Assembly (NCBI GenBank): GCA_037976565.1
Contig: CP137682.1
Span: forward strand, 26,561,714-26,625,713
Length of the DNA: 64,000 bases
Reading direction: 5' to 3'
From: Mesocentrotus franciscanus
Lineage: Eukaryota; Echinodermata; Echinoidea; Camarodonta; Strongylocentrotidae
Shown: in pieces, positions 36,701-46,081 of the stretch
Layout of the letters: every line of letters begins with the position of its first letter
Position numbering within the stretch: position 1 is the first letter of the stretch
Made by a program: the position numbers and the translations under genes
The notes under the pieces: generated by a model
The model's database searches: none
What the model saw: only the letters and a program-made list of their open reading frames with translations
What the model was told of the DNA's origin: nothing

Positions 36701-39700
36701 AGAGATAGTTATATGTTCTTTATGAATATTGTCATTATTATTATTATCATCATTATTATACACTGATATCATCTAGAATGAATGCATTATAATGCACCCC
36801 TATCTTAATTTATCTTTTCTTTGCCTCTTCTATTATTTATCTGTCTTTTATTGTATCACTTGTCAAACATGATTTAACAGTCATTCATGTTATTTTGTGG
36901 GCTGGTTGCAAGAAGGTAATTTCTGCCATTTAGAGGTGTTGTGGTCTAGTGGATAAGTCACCGGACTGTAGATCACTAGGTACGGGGTTCAAATCCTAGC
37001 CCGACACTAACCTCCTTTGACAAGACGTTAATCTACACTTGCCACTCTCCTCCTAGGTGCTAAATGGGTAGCCGGTAGCATGCGAATGTTTAATGTAGTT
37101 TGCTCAGCATTGTGAGCGTCTTTAAAATGGCGCCTGGCTCGAATACTCCCCAGGGAGTGGAGAATTTGCACAAGTTGTGTGCGGGCGAGCTTGAATCCGA
37201 TGACCGGGGTAATAATATATCTGTAAAAACGCTTAGAGACATCGTCGATTTATTAAGCGCTATATAAGCGGAATATTATTATTATTTACAATACTCTCTT
37301 GCAGCCTTCTTGCGGCCAGCCAATGATTTGATTCTGTGCCATTAATACTTTTCTAGGAGGCTTGCATCTTTCTTTCAAAATAGAGTAGATCAACTTATCA
37401 TTTCTTCTTTTCTCCTTTCATTCATCATCACCAGAGTTCTGCACCAACTTCTCCTCAACCTGCAGATTTTCCTTTGGATTTTGAAATCATTCCCTTCAGC
37501 AGTTCACCGGCTTCTAAATATGCCGACTCGGTAATTCCACTTTCTTCTCAAGACTTCAAACAATGTTGTCTATCTATATACATGTATTATCATTATTTGA
37601 CCATTAATTTTTTTATGATGAATTATATGATTTGTATACCCACCTGAGAACATTTTTCACTTTGGTTTACAAGCTTTCATTTATTACTGCTTCAGAAATT
37701 GTCATTTTATGATACCCACAGCATTTTCACATGACCTAATATTTAACAGATTTGTCACCCAAAAGAGCTTGCATCTTTCATATATTTTATTATCCCCTCG
37801 CCGACGAAGTCGGAGGGGATATAGAAACGCTGCTGTCCGTCCTTCCTTCCTTCCTTTCTTCCTTCCTTCCTTCCTTCCTTCCTTCCTTCCTTCCTTCCTT
37901 CCTTCCATCCGTCCTTCCTTCCGTGCGTCCTTCCTTCCGTTCGTAACAAATTTGGTTTCCGATCGATAACTTCAGTAATGTTTGACGGATTTTCATGAAA
38001 TTTGATATGAAGGTACATGGTATCAAAATACAGGCTAAGTTCGATTTCGGAGTATGTAGGTCAAAGGTCAAAGGTCATAGCTCATTAAATATGCGAAAAA
38101 ATACACATCTGGTTTCTGATCGATAACTTTAGTAATGTTTGACGGATTTTCATGAAATTTGATATGAAGGTACATGGTATCAAAACACAGCCTAAGTTTG
38201 ATTTCGGAGTATGTAGGTCAAAGGTCATAGCTCATTAAATATGCGAATCTGGTTTCCGATCGATAACTTTAATAATGTTTGACGGATTTTAATCAAATTT
38301 GATATGAAGGTACAATGGTACATGGTATCAAAACACAGCCTAAGTTCAATTTCCGAGTATGTAGGTCAAAGGTCATAGCTAATTAAACATGCGAATCTGG
38401 TTTCCATTCGATAATTTTAGTAATGTTTGATAGATTTTAATGAAATTTAATATGATTGTACATACTACATGGTATCAAAGTACAGCCTAAATTCAATTTC
38501 CGAGTATGTAGGTCAAAGGTGAAAGGTCATAGCTCCTTAAATATGCAAGAACACCTAATTATATATGTGAAAATGTGGTTAACTTTCTTGCCTAGTAATA
38601 TAATAGTATAGTCTAATGGAGGTAACTTGTTCCAACGTATATAGGCCATTTGTACCCTGCAAGGGGATGCTATGCTTTGCATTGACTTGTTAATCTTGTA
38701 TTGTAATTATTAATATTTTTATAGATTTTTGTTCTCATTTACATTCAATACTGTATTTTCTGTGCATTATTATGAAATGAATAATTACTGTGATATATGT
38801 ATGAATTATCAATACAGATGTATGACCTTGAGTGCAATCCATACATGTCCCTCTTGATCACTCTAGAACTGAAAATATTTCTGAATTTATTGTTTGTTTT
38901 ATTTGTAATACCATATTCAGTGCACCTGTTATCGTGAGTGATGGCATTATTAATTACTATCATATGTGTGTTAATTATTTCCGTACACAAGTGTCCTTAA
39001 AAACAAACAAAATCTCTTTTGAAAACGAAAGACATGTAGAAATCTGAATTAAACTTTCTTTATTTAATGCCATCTTCTTTAGCGCACACAAGACTTGCTA
39101 TCCCGGGTGACGGCTATCGCTAATGAGAAGGGTCTCGACTCCCAGAACTACCAATGTAAAGGCTGCACTAGACCAGTGGGCATTAGTGAGTAAATCAGTA
39201 ATGATCACTACATGATTTTTGATTTATTTTATTATGATATAATCATTTGCACAATGTTTACTTACATGTAATTGATTTATTTATTTGAGTACATGTACCT
39301 CAATAAATTTACGTAATTGCTGTATGAAGCATAAGTTACCTCTTCGAAAGTTACACAATTTTTAACTTTAGTTTTATTATTATTATTAAGATTATCATTA
39401 TTATTTCTGTTATTGATATTATTATTATTAGTAGTAGCTGTACTAGTAGTTCATGAACAGGTTTAGTAGTGGTAGGAATAGTAGTAGTAGTGGTGGTGGT
39501 GGTAGTAGTATTATTAGTAGTATATGTAGTTACTGTAGTATTTTTACTGTTATGTTATTATCAACATCAATACCATCATTCTTGTTTGTTCAGTGAAACT
39601 GATTGGAAAAAAGAGAATTGCTTTATAGTATATTGAATATTTAAATGTATTGTATAACACTGTCATACCACATGGAGGATTGGCTAACTGCATGCATTGT

Positions 39701-42700
39701 ATTTTCACTGTTGCACTGTAGTATATGGGAAGGCCAAGGTGTGTGGATACGATGGATGCTACTACTGTTATGAATGTCATATTGATGAGGAGGCCATCAT
39801 ACCTGCCAGGGTTCTTTACAACTGGGATTTCAGGAAACAAAAAGGTCAGTGTATTTTGGCATTAAAGGTTTTTATCAAAGATTGAAATGAATCTTTTCCC
39901 TTGTTCATTAACTCATCATTTCTCATGGATGAAAGCCCTAGACCAGGGCTTCTCAATGTCTGGACCACAGGACATGTCAATCCAGACCGCCCGGGAGGCT
40001 CTGCTTTTTTAATATTATTTTTTTGTCTGTTAAAATTCCCCTTAGATCAGATATGGACCTAAACAAGCCTCATTTTCTTTAGTACACAACTTACAATCCC
40101 ATGTTTCGGATCCTTAAGCTTTCATGAAAATCACATCCTGACTGTCGAGGAAAAAGTTTGAGAACCCCTGCCTAGACGGTGACATTGCTTGGATTATATT
40201 TCAGTTATACTTGTGCAATGTACATGTGATGAAAGTCTACTGTGATAGCCTTCTGTTTGTTCTATTGGTCGACCAAAGCCAGTGACAAGCTTGAAAACAT
40301 TTCTAAATTATACATTGTATGGTTCGACTCACTATCTTTCAATTCATTGGCCTTTAAAAAAATCAGCATGCATGAGCAGATTGAGCAAACATCTCTGCAC
40401 AACTTTCGGCCATTTTTTATCGATTTCATTAACAAATGTGGTATCTGAATTTCGAATCTAACTTTAACCATTTAAATTCATCTTGACAAATTCACATATG
40501 TGAATTTACTTTTTTTTGAATAAATAAAATGTATAATATACAGGTGAACACATTTTAATGTTTTGATGACTTTTACATGGAGTGGTAAATACGAATTTCG
40601 GAGAAAAAATAGTAGTCAATTTGAAAAAGAAAATGTCAATGTCCTTAAATGCCTTACCGGTATGTAAATGTTAATGTTCGCTCCATTTTTCTGTTGATAG
40701 TTGCAAAGCACACCAAGAGTTTCTTGCAGCAGATAGAAGCTATGCCTTTGATTGACATAGCTCAAACCAACCCATCACTCTACAAGGCTGTTCAGGAGCT
40801 AGAAGAAGTGAAGGTGGGTTCTGTAATAGCTATTAATAGTTTTGCAACGGTCCTATGATATTCACAGTTATCTTCATAGGGGACCTCACTTGATGAGGCT
40901 TGTGTTGGTGTGACACCCCTCCATTCAAAATGTCTGTAAATAAGTTGGCAATATAATGATGATAATAATAATTATAATTTGTTTGGTTTTTACAGTCCTT
41001 AACGTCAACGATGTCTCTAAGCCCTTTATAGATATGTTATTACGCCAGTCATTGGATTCAGGCTTACACGCACACAGCGTATACACATTCTCCACTCCCT
41101 AGAGAGCATTCCAGCCGGACGCCATTTTACAGACACTCACAATGCTTAGAAAGCTACAATGAATTTTGCATCCTACTGGGTACCCATTTAACACCTGGGT
41201 GGAGAGTGGCAAAAGTAAATCAATGTCTTGCCAAAGGATGTTAGTGCTGGGCTGGGATTTGAACCCTCAACCCTTGGATTGAGAGTCTAGAGAACGAACC
41301 ACTGTACCACAACACCACTAATATTTCTAGCCTTTTTTGCAAATCATTTGAAAATTGCTGAGCTCCCTTCCCCTTTTTTTTTCTTCTTCCCCTTTTGGCA
41401 ATGTCCCTGGAACATCTATCAGCAAATTAGAAAATTTGAAGTCAATTTTTACTATTTTTGGTAAATTAGAAACCTTATGTGTACATTTCCTTAAAGGGAT
41501 ACATTGTAGAGTATACCAGAGTAAGCTGCTTCCAAGTTGTTTTTTGTTAAGGTTTTTTACTAATTTTCTCTAGGGAGTGCGTATGCAGCTGAAGTACCTG
41601 AAAGCCTATTTGTTCACCTGCAAGCAGTCAGTAGCAGAAGAACTCAAGAAGAGGGTTTGGCCAAGGGAATACATGCTGGACCATGTTCATCTATACTCCA
41701 TGCTGGTGAGTAGGAGATGGTGATTGTTGATAATGATGATGATGATGAAATTAACTTCAACAATGGCGGTGGTGATCATATGGGCATTGGGTGGTGATCA
41801 TATGGGCAATGGGTGGTGATCATATGGGCATTGGGTGGTGATCATATGGGCATTGGGTGGTGATCACATGGGTATTGGGTGGTGATCACATGGGTATTGG
41901 GTGGTGATCACATGGGCAATGGGTGGTGATCACATGGGCAATGGGTGGTGATCACATGGGCAATGGGTGGTGATCACATGGGCATTGGGTGGTGATCACA
42001 TGGGCAATGGGTGGTGATCACATGGGTATTGGGTGGTGATCACATGGGCAATGGGTGGTGGCAGTGGTGATGATGTTGATGGAAATGGTTATGGAGATTG
42101 TGATATTGATGATGGTGACAATAATGATGATGATCATGATGGGGAATTCCTGCTTCTGTTGATAATAATACTGATGACAATCATGATTTTCTGGTTTGCT
42201 TCCACCCATGGCCCTCATATTTTTTATGTTACAATTCATGCTGCTAAACTTCAAGAGTAAATAGCCAGTAATATTTTTGTTGTGTGTTTTTATTCTCCAT
42301 ACAGGACTTCACCCAAGTGCAGGCAGGAACACTCTCTCCAATCCTCAGGAAGGTGGTGGTCTTTGCCGTCAAGCATGTTCAACAGTGCGCTCTCTGTAGT
42401 CAGAAGGGATTCATCTGTGAGATCTGTGAGAACAGCAAGATTATCTATCCCTTTGACACAGATCTTACTGTCCAGGTAGGATGCAGTCTCCTGTCATTTT
42501 TTTTTTTGGGGGGGGGGATTTTGAAAGGTCATGTCCAATTATTCACCAGACGTGGACACCGTAAGCCGGGTAACTTCAGATTTCTTAAACTGATATTACA
42601 ACGAGAGGGTTCCACATGTTTGGCTTATAATTCCTCTCACCTCACATAACACACAATTACTCAAAACAGCAAAAAATTAACGAAAAACAACTAAGTTTTA

Positions 42701-43823
42701 CCCATGACTGTGGTGGGTTTATTGAATATCCCATTCACCAACTCAACAAGTGTGCATGCGCATAAATTTACATAATCATGAATATGTATATGACTAACAG
42801 TAGTTCAAATTTGTAACACTGATAAAAACATGGGCCTCTATAGGAAGTTTTAAATTGTACCAACCAAACATATGTTGCTCTGTATGTTATTGGTTCAATG
42901 TCCCTATATTACGTGTACCTGTATATTCAACAACAAAAAATTATAGGTTATTGTATACTTTTAGTGTGAGAGGAAATGTTTCTTTGGAACTTTGTACCCT
43001 GCTTAGTACTTGGCAACCCATACTGGCATGCGATATAAACATGTGATTATTGTTTTTTTAGGTTTTTGTCATGCTTTTAGTGTAAGAGGAAATGTGTCTT
43101 TGGAACTTTGTACCCTTGCTCAGTACTTGGCATCCCATATTCGCATGCGATATAAACATGTGATTGTTGTTAGGAATCTCAAACATTTTTTTCTACATTC
43201 TAGCCATACACAATTTTTTTTTAAAGGTTATTGGCATGCATTTAGTGTAAGAGGAAATGTGTCTTTGGATTCTTTGTACCCTGCTCAGCACTTGGCATCC
43301 CATATTGGCATGCGATATAAACATGTGATTATTGTTTTTTTTAGGTTATTGGTATGCTTTTAATGTGAGAGGAAATGTGCCTTTGGAACTTTGTACCCTG
43401 CTCAGTACTTGGCATCCCACACTGGCACGTGATAACATATGATTATTTTTAGGAATCCTTCGAACACTTATTTCCAAACCTTTGGAGCTAAATTAATCAT
43501 TTTTTGAGAAATTCATTATTACATTCAAGCAATCAATTATTACGCAAATTATGGACTACCTTACCAACACAAGAATTGTGTATTATTTTCTTTATTATTT
43601 TTTATTTTTATTTTTATTTTTATCATCTTTTATTTAAAATTATCTTTTCTTTTTTCTTCTTTTTTAAAACTCTCAATTGCAGTGTGACAAATGCAAGTCA
43701 GTGTACCACAGAGCGTGCAAGACGGAGATGAAACCCTGTCCCAAGTGTGTGCGAAGGAAAGTGAGGAAGGCCCAGGCCGACCAGAACACGAGTGAAGCTA
43801 ACTTTGTCTCTCCCTTTACTTGA
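16637..43823 (+). CDS. PLEKHM1-like RUN plus Rubicon-homology protein
   Basis: Sixteen coding exons: 16637-16658, 19321-19400, 20444-20484, 20974-21052, 23314-23409, 25469-25619, 26613-26756, 31669-32784, 34583-34719, 37435-37530, 39083-39185, 39722-39844, 40701-40813, 41574-41705, 42305-42475 and 43683-43823. They total 2745 nt (914 aa), all with GT-AG borders and matching phases. The N-terminal RUN domain (about residues 25-205) resembles vertebrate PLEKHM1, including FWPFL and CRAWVRLALNDCLMESY. Residues about 205-654 are acidic and disordered. The C-terminal Rubicon-homology domain (655-905) carries paired cysteines. Vertebrate PLEKHM1 links RAB7, ARL8, HOPS and LC3 in endosome and autophagosome fusion with lysosomes. 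The two PH domains of vertebrate PLEKHM1 were not found, so the name is held back. A Rubicon-family relationship through the C-terminus is equally supported. Confidence 0.88.
17680..17737. repeat. 27-bp hairpin in intron 1
   Basis: Arms at 17680-17706 and 17711-17737 pair at 26 of 27 positions around a 4-base loop. Possibly a tiny foldback insertion or a structured RNA. Confidence 0.8.
19321..26756 (+). CDS. RUN-domain exons 2-7
   Basis: These six exons, with the tiny first exon (MSLFGKK), encode residues 1-204. RUN domains are helical and bind small GTPases (ARL8/RAP-type) or motor adaptors. Visible conserved blocks are the helix around CNVMEAILLHEL, FWPFLIKFTH, the strongly conserved CRAWVRLALND and YLQGLCNFSFQLS, in the order found in PLEKHM1. 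Exon 2 is joined to exon 1 through a 2.7-kb intron in phase 1. The last exon ends in a Ser/Pro/Asn-rich linker. Confidence 0.88.
21120..21790. repeat. Repeat rich in TTCTTACG/CGTAAGAA motifs
   Basis: Dense occurrences of cttacg and cgtaag on both strands, often as ggcgttcttacgaacgcc-like palindromes. This is an inverted-repeat-rich element in intron 4, not a gene. The open frames it produces are not supported. Confidence 0.6.
22000..22510. repeat. Inverted-repeat element in intron 4
   Basis: Ends carry complementary sequences: gtacatggccgccatgtttt near 22037 and aaaacatggcggctatgtac near 22465. The interior is unusually GC-rich compared with the intron, consistent with a MITE-type insertion. 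Exact termini and a target duplication were not resolved. Confidence 0.5.
24075..24360 (+). repeat. Polypyrimidine (CTT/CTTT)n tract
   Basis: Nearly 280 bases without purines on the plus strand apart from a few interruptions. Ordinary microsatellite expansion in intron 5. Confidence 0.9.
25770..26025 (+). repeat. tRNA-derived SINE
   Basis: Box A-like tagtcgaatggttta and box B-like ggttcgatccc lie about 50 bases apart, at tRNA spacing. A tail follows that ends near a tta microsatellite. The acceptor-stem pairing of a real tRNA is absent. Confidence 0.65.
26040..26330 (+). repeat. SINE/LINE-like tail segment
   Basis: The ttatatagcgctctcacac motif and following sequence resemble the 3' region of the window's SINEs. 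This appears to be a second, partial element next to the SINE at 25770. Confidence 0.4.
26401..26600 (+). repeat. CT-rich microsatellite
   Basis: (tct)n, tgtctctctc and related pyrimidine repeats directly before the acceptor of exon 7. They may strengthen its polypyrimidine tract. Confidence 0.8.
27335..27910 (+). repeat. GGGGCAC-type dispersed repeat, copy C
   Basis: Starts cagggcggcggagcgactt and shows many aaaggggcacttatcagagg-type units, ending around gaaaaagtgggggggg. It lacks the ~400-bp unique part present in copies A and B. Confidence 0.7.
30025..30234 (-). pseudogene. Broken Harbinger transposase fragment
   Basis: The minus-strand translation includes LSQATVSHLVKSISIAIA, the helix-turn-helix region typical of Harbinger transposases. 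A stop codon follows, then LIDCTHIGISKP, the first catalytic Asp block (consensus I-D-x-T-H-I). The two blocks lie in the same frame but are separated by a stop and a shortened spacer. No later catalytic Asp or Glu was recognised. The copy is non-functional. Confidence 0.75.
30527..30622. repeat. Long near-perfect palindrome
   Basis: Arms at 30527-30572 and 30578-30622 pair almost completely around a five-base gaaat loop, inside the Harbinger element. This is a foldback sequence able to form a long hairpin. Confidence 0.85.
31669..32784 (+). CDS. Long acidic, disordered exon 8
   Basis: A single 1116-nt exon (phase 1 to 1) encodes residues about 205-577, rich in Asp, Glu, Ser and Asn with no predicted fold. 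It contains two NPF tripeptides (N336-F338 in MNPFDDDAEDD and N423-F425 in DDNPFFKAD), the core ligand of EH domains in endocytic proteins. The reading frame stays open into the intron for another 78 codons of GAT-repeat sequence; the donor caag/gtaggc is preferred because the next exon then joins in phase. Confidence 0.8.
32845..33070 (+). repeat. (GAT/GAA)n microsatellite after exon 8
   Basis: Codon-periodic gatgat and gaaggt units just inside intron 8, about 60 bases after the donor at 32785. They keep the frame open to 33020. Confidence 0.85.
33071..33915 (+). repeat. Duplicated GAT-repeat flanks around a ~340-bp insert
   Basis: Sequence at about 33055-33173 (from caccatgatgaaaatgataa to acatcagtcactaat) recurs at 33808-33912. 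Between them are an insert (33174-33517) with a direct repeat of agtccaaagtccgcatt and a terminus-like cggttatgcacagcccta, then a second GAT array (33518-33800). A duplication accompanying or following an insertion is the simplest reading. Confidence 0.65.
34310..34575 (+). repeat. CT/CCCCTTT-rich tract
   Basis: Long polypyrimidine tract directly before the acceptor at 34581. Includes ctatctccccctt tandem units. Confidence 0.85.
34583..37530 (+). CDS. Linker exons 9 and 10
   Basis: Exon 9 (34583-34719) encodes ESYHTLLKNYM followed by a Ser/Thr/Pro-rich stretch. Exon 10 (37435-37530, 32 codons) encodes SSAPTSPQPADFPLDFEII and more serine. PLDFEII (F638-I641) fits a candidate LC3-interacting motif (aromatic-x-x-aliphatic after acidic residues). 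Phase joins are exact (1 then 0). No PH-domain sequence was seen in these exons or between them. Confidence 0.75.
34871..35192. mobile_element. Harbinger-type MITE
   Basis: Ends gggtggtattcc and gagaataccaccc match the termini of the 27033-31327 element. The 3-bp duplication cat lies at 34868-34870 and 35193-35195. There is no coding capacity. It was probably mobilised by the same transposase family. Confidence 0.8.
35240..35429. mobile_element. TA-flanked foldback MITE, copy 1
   Basis: Starts cagtcaaacctgtctatagc and ends gcaggtttgactg, with TA on both sides. Internal gtggtctttgtagacagg units repeat. TA duplication and terminal form suggest a Tc1/mariner-type MITE. Confidence 0.75.
35430..36931. 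other. Intron 9 sequence without recognised element
   Basis: AT-rich, with short acatgtacatgta runs and a repeated taataatcaagaatgag segment (about 36080-36160). No exon matching the missing PH domains was seen. Confidence 0.5.
36932..37287 (+). repeat. Full-length tRNA-derived SINE
   Basis: Head with box A-like gtggtctagtggataag and box B ggttcaaatcc, a body containing ggtaccc-class sequence, and a tail gcgctatataagcggaat ending in (att)n. About 355 bp. Inverted copies lie at 40975-41325 and 44158-44515, and a tail fragment at 1556-1655. Confidence 0.8.
37790..38690 (+). repeat. DR1-bearing tandem repeat element
   Basis: Begins with the stem-forming ctcgccgacgaagtcggagg, followed by (cctt)n. 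Four units of roughly 130-150 bp then follow, each ending in aggtcaaaggtcatagct. The unit contains AGGTCA direct repeats spaced by one base, triplicated near 38058. Terminal caaggggatgctat lies near 38660. It is in intron 10 of the RUN-domain gene and does not encode protein. Confidence 0.75.
39083..43823 (+). CDS. Rubicon-homology zinc domain, exons 11-16
   Basis: Residues 655-914. Ligand-like Cys/His groups are C679/C682, C696, C701, C704, C707-H708, C839/C842, C849/C852, C869/C872, H877/C880 and C887/C890. This is the arrangement of the Rubicon-homology domain shared by Rubicon, Pacer, PLEKHM1, PLEKHM3 and DEF8, known to bind RAB7. GKAKVC, IPARVLYNWDF and QKGFICEIC are family hallmarks. 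The reading frame ends TGA at 43821-43823 after a short Lys/Arg and Asn tail. Confidence 0.9.
40975..41325 (-). repeat. tRNA-derived SINE, inverted copy
   Basis: Complement of the element at 36932. The head complement includes ggatttgaaccctcaaccc (box B) at about 41257 and the tail lies near 40975. Confidence 0.75.
41765..42058 (+). repeat. 22-bp minisatellite
   Basis: About 13 copies of gtggtgatcacatgggcaat plus gg, with a/t and c/t variants, in the intron before the GFICEIC exon. Confidence 0.9.
42940..43470 (+). repeat. ~130-bp tandem repeat
   Basis: Four copies containing gtgtaagaggaaatgtgtct and ggcatgcgatataaacatgt, in the last intron. Frames inside are broken, and no exon signals were seen. 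Confidence 0.8.
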
Positions 43824-43998
43824 TGAGAAAGAGGACCAGACCTGATGCCACAAGTTGCCTCTCGATCTTATACCAAGTGGTTGCCTTTAAAACTGATCCT
43901 TTATTGCATCAATCACATGTATTTAATACACTAAGGTACCCAACCTGTATGATGCATTAAATGCTCACATACACAAGTAATGGATACAGATATATATA

Positions 43999-44118
43999 CA
44001 GTCAAACCTGTCTATAGCGACCGCCCAAGGGAAACACAAAATGTGGTCTTTGTAGACAGGTGGTCTTTGTAGACAGGTGGTCTTTGTAGACAGGTGGTCA
44101 CTAAAGCAGGTTTGACTG
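43999..44118. mobile_element. TA-flanked foldback MITE, copy 2
   Basis: Same terminal sequences as copy 1, 120 bp, flanked by tata on both sides. It lies about 175 bases after the stop codon of the RUN-domain gene and may be within its 3' UTR. Confidence 0.75.
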
Positions 44119-44157
44119 TATATATTTTTCGTTTTTTCAACATGCAATATCATTTAT

Positions 44158-44515
44158 AATAATAATAATAATCCGCTTTTTTATATAGCGCCCAATACAT
44201 CGATCCAACGATGTGCCTTAGCGCTTTACAGATATATTATTACCCTGGTCATCGGATTCAGGCTTTCCCGCACACAATGTATGCACATTTTCCACTCCCT
44301 GGGGAGCATTCCAGCCAGTCGCCATTTTACAAGCGCACACTTGCTTATCAAACCGCATGAACTCTCGCATCCTACCGGGTACCCATTAACACCTGGGTGG
44401 AGAGTAGCAAGTGCAGGTAAATATCTTGCCAAAGGATATTAGTGCCGTGTCGGGATTCGAATCCTCGACCTTCGCCTCTCCAGTCAAGCGCCTTAAACCA
44501 CTCGACCACGACACT
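44158..44515 (-). repeat. tRNA-derived SINE, inverted copy
   Basis: Tail ccgcttttttatatagcgcc near 44172, head complement with gggattcgaatcctcgacc near 44452. It shares the ggtacccattaacacctggg body with the copy at 40975. Confidence 0.75.
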
Positions 44516-45840
44516 ACCATTCTGATTCATAGTCACAGGAATGTGTATGTAACTTAATTCTCTCTCTCTCTCTTGCTTTCTCTCTATCTCTCTCTTTCTC
44601 TCTCTGTTTCTCTCCCCGTTTCTCCTTCTCTCTCTCTCTCTCTCTCTCTCATTCTTCATTTTGTTTTGATTTGTTTTATTTTATTATTTTGCCTCTTGAT
44701 GTAATGAATACATGTCAAGGATGCTTCCACAGGATGTAACCAAATAATTTCTAGTGACCCTATCTTTGCAAACATGTGCAAAATTAAATGTATACCCGGT
44801 ATGTATATTGTCATTGTTACATTCACATGTTACTTTCTCAATGATAATCAAGTATCTTGCCTGAAATTTTTTTGAAGACATCATGGCCCTGTTTCATACA
44901 ACTCGTTATCAATAACAAATGCTAAATTTCTAAGACAAAGTTACTCTCAGCCAATCAGATGCCACGATTTCAGTAGCTTGTAACAGTTATTGTAACTTGC
45001 TATTGATAACAGGTTTTATGATACAGGGCCCAGAATGAAGAGGCATCATGTGCCCAAGTGTGGAAGAACCCAATCATATTTAGGCCTTATTATGCAAACA
45101 TTTCAAATATCTCAAGCATTATCACCATTATCCAATTTATATTTTAGGAGATTTCTGGGTCTTGTCTTGTAAAGTGTTGTAAAGAATTGGTGAACCAGTC
45201 ACAATCCTAGACACAATCTGAATGATTAGAACTTACAATTGAATTGGAACAATTATAACTCTTTATATAATGGGCCCCTACATTGTAATGACTACATGCA
45301 CGTGTATTAGTGATTGTAACTGGTGTTGGTCTATCAGAGCATTTTTATTGTACAGAGACATACTTCTTACCAGTATATTTGCATGGAGTCAGATAGCCAA
45401 TGAAAATAGCATATTGCGGAGGTCAAAACGTATCCAAGAAATATAAGCAAGTTCAGTTATTCCATTTTATATGTGAAGTCTGCACCGCTGTCACTACTGC
45501 AAGCAATGTGTGTTTGTGTTTTCAAGGGTTTCTACCGTAAACCATTTGTGATGTTTTGTATTGTTTAGTTTTGTTTAGTCTTTTCTGCTGTTTCCTGATT
45601 ATATATAATGTAGGTGCAATATATTTACTCTCATGTGCTATATTTTATTTGAAGAATTTGTGTAATCAGTACAGAAACTGTTATGAGAAGATAAGCATTG
45701 ATGTTTCCCTTTAAAAGTTTATTCTTACACTACCTAATTCTACAATTGACCCATTTATGTGCTTAGTGCATTTTCTTGGCAAAGCTTGTTATTCTAATAG
45801 ATTTTGAAAGAGTTTATTAGGATGGTTGTTATAATGATTG

Positions 45841-46081
45841 TAGAGTTCTTTTATCACATCCAAAAGGAAAATTTACCTGTAACAACATGAACCGGGACGG
45901 GGGCGCATACCAGCTGTCTGACATATACAATGCAGTAATCGCCAAAACAAGAACCACTGGTGATCAGAAAATTGGCGGCTTACTTCAGTCTGCTAATTCG
46001 CGTCTGAGGAAGATGTCTGAACTCTAGACATCAAAACTGTCACAGGTAAATTTTCCTTTTGGATGTGATAAAAGAACTCTA
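45841..46081. mobile_element. Element with perfect 40-bp inverted repeats
   Basis: Arms at 45841-45880 and 46042-46081 are identical in inverted orientation over all 40 bases (tagagttcttttatcacatc then caaaaggaaaatttacctgt). The arms begin and end at TA, which could be a TA target duplication. The 161-bp core between the arms is more GC-rich than its surroundings and holds an ORF. Confidence 0.85.
45887..46027 (+). CDS. 46-codon ORF between inverted repeats
   Basis: ATG at 45887 to TAG at 46025-46027. The peptide reads MNRDGGAYQLSDIYNAVIAK at its start and ends RLRKMSEL. It has a mixed, protein-like composition with no low complexity. I do not recognise it. It could be a captured exon fragment carried by the element (Pack-MITE style) or chance. 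There is no evidence of expression. Confidence 0.3.
   Translation: MNRDGGAYQLSDIYNAVIAKTRTTGDQKIGGLLQSANSRLRKMSEL

Noticed and set aside
36932..37020. Possible tRNA gene
   Set aside because: A and B boxes are present, but the cloverleaf is not closed and the segment is followed by a repeat body shared with other copies: a SINE head.
34720..37434. Search for PH-domain exons of a full PLEKHM1
   Set aside because: No frame with PH-like hydrophobic and Trp pattern plus splice signals was seen; short exons could still be missed.
42033..42260. Open frame after the 22-bp minisatellite
   Set aside because: Low-complexity Asp/Gly repeat reading within an intron.
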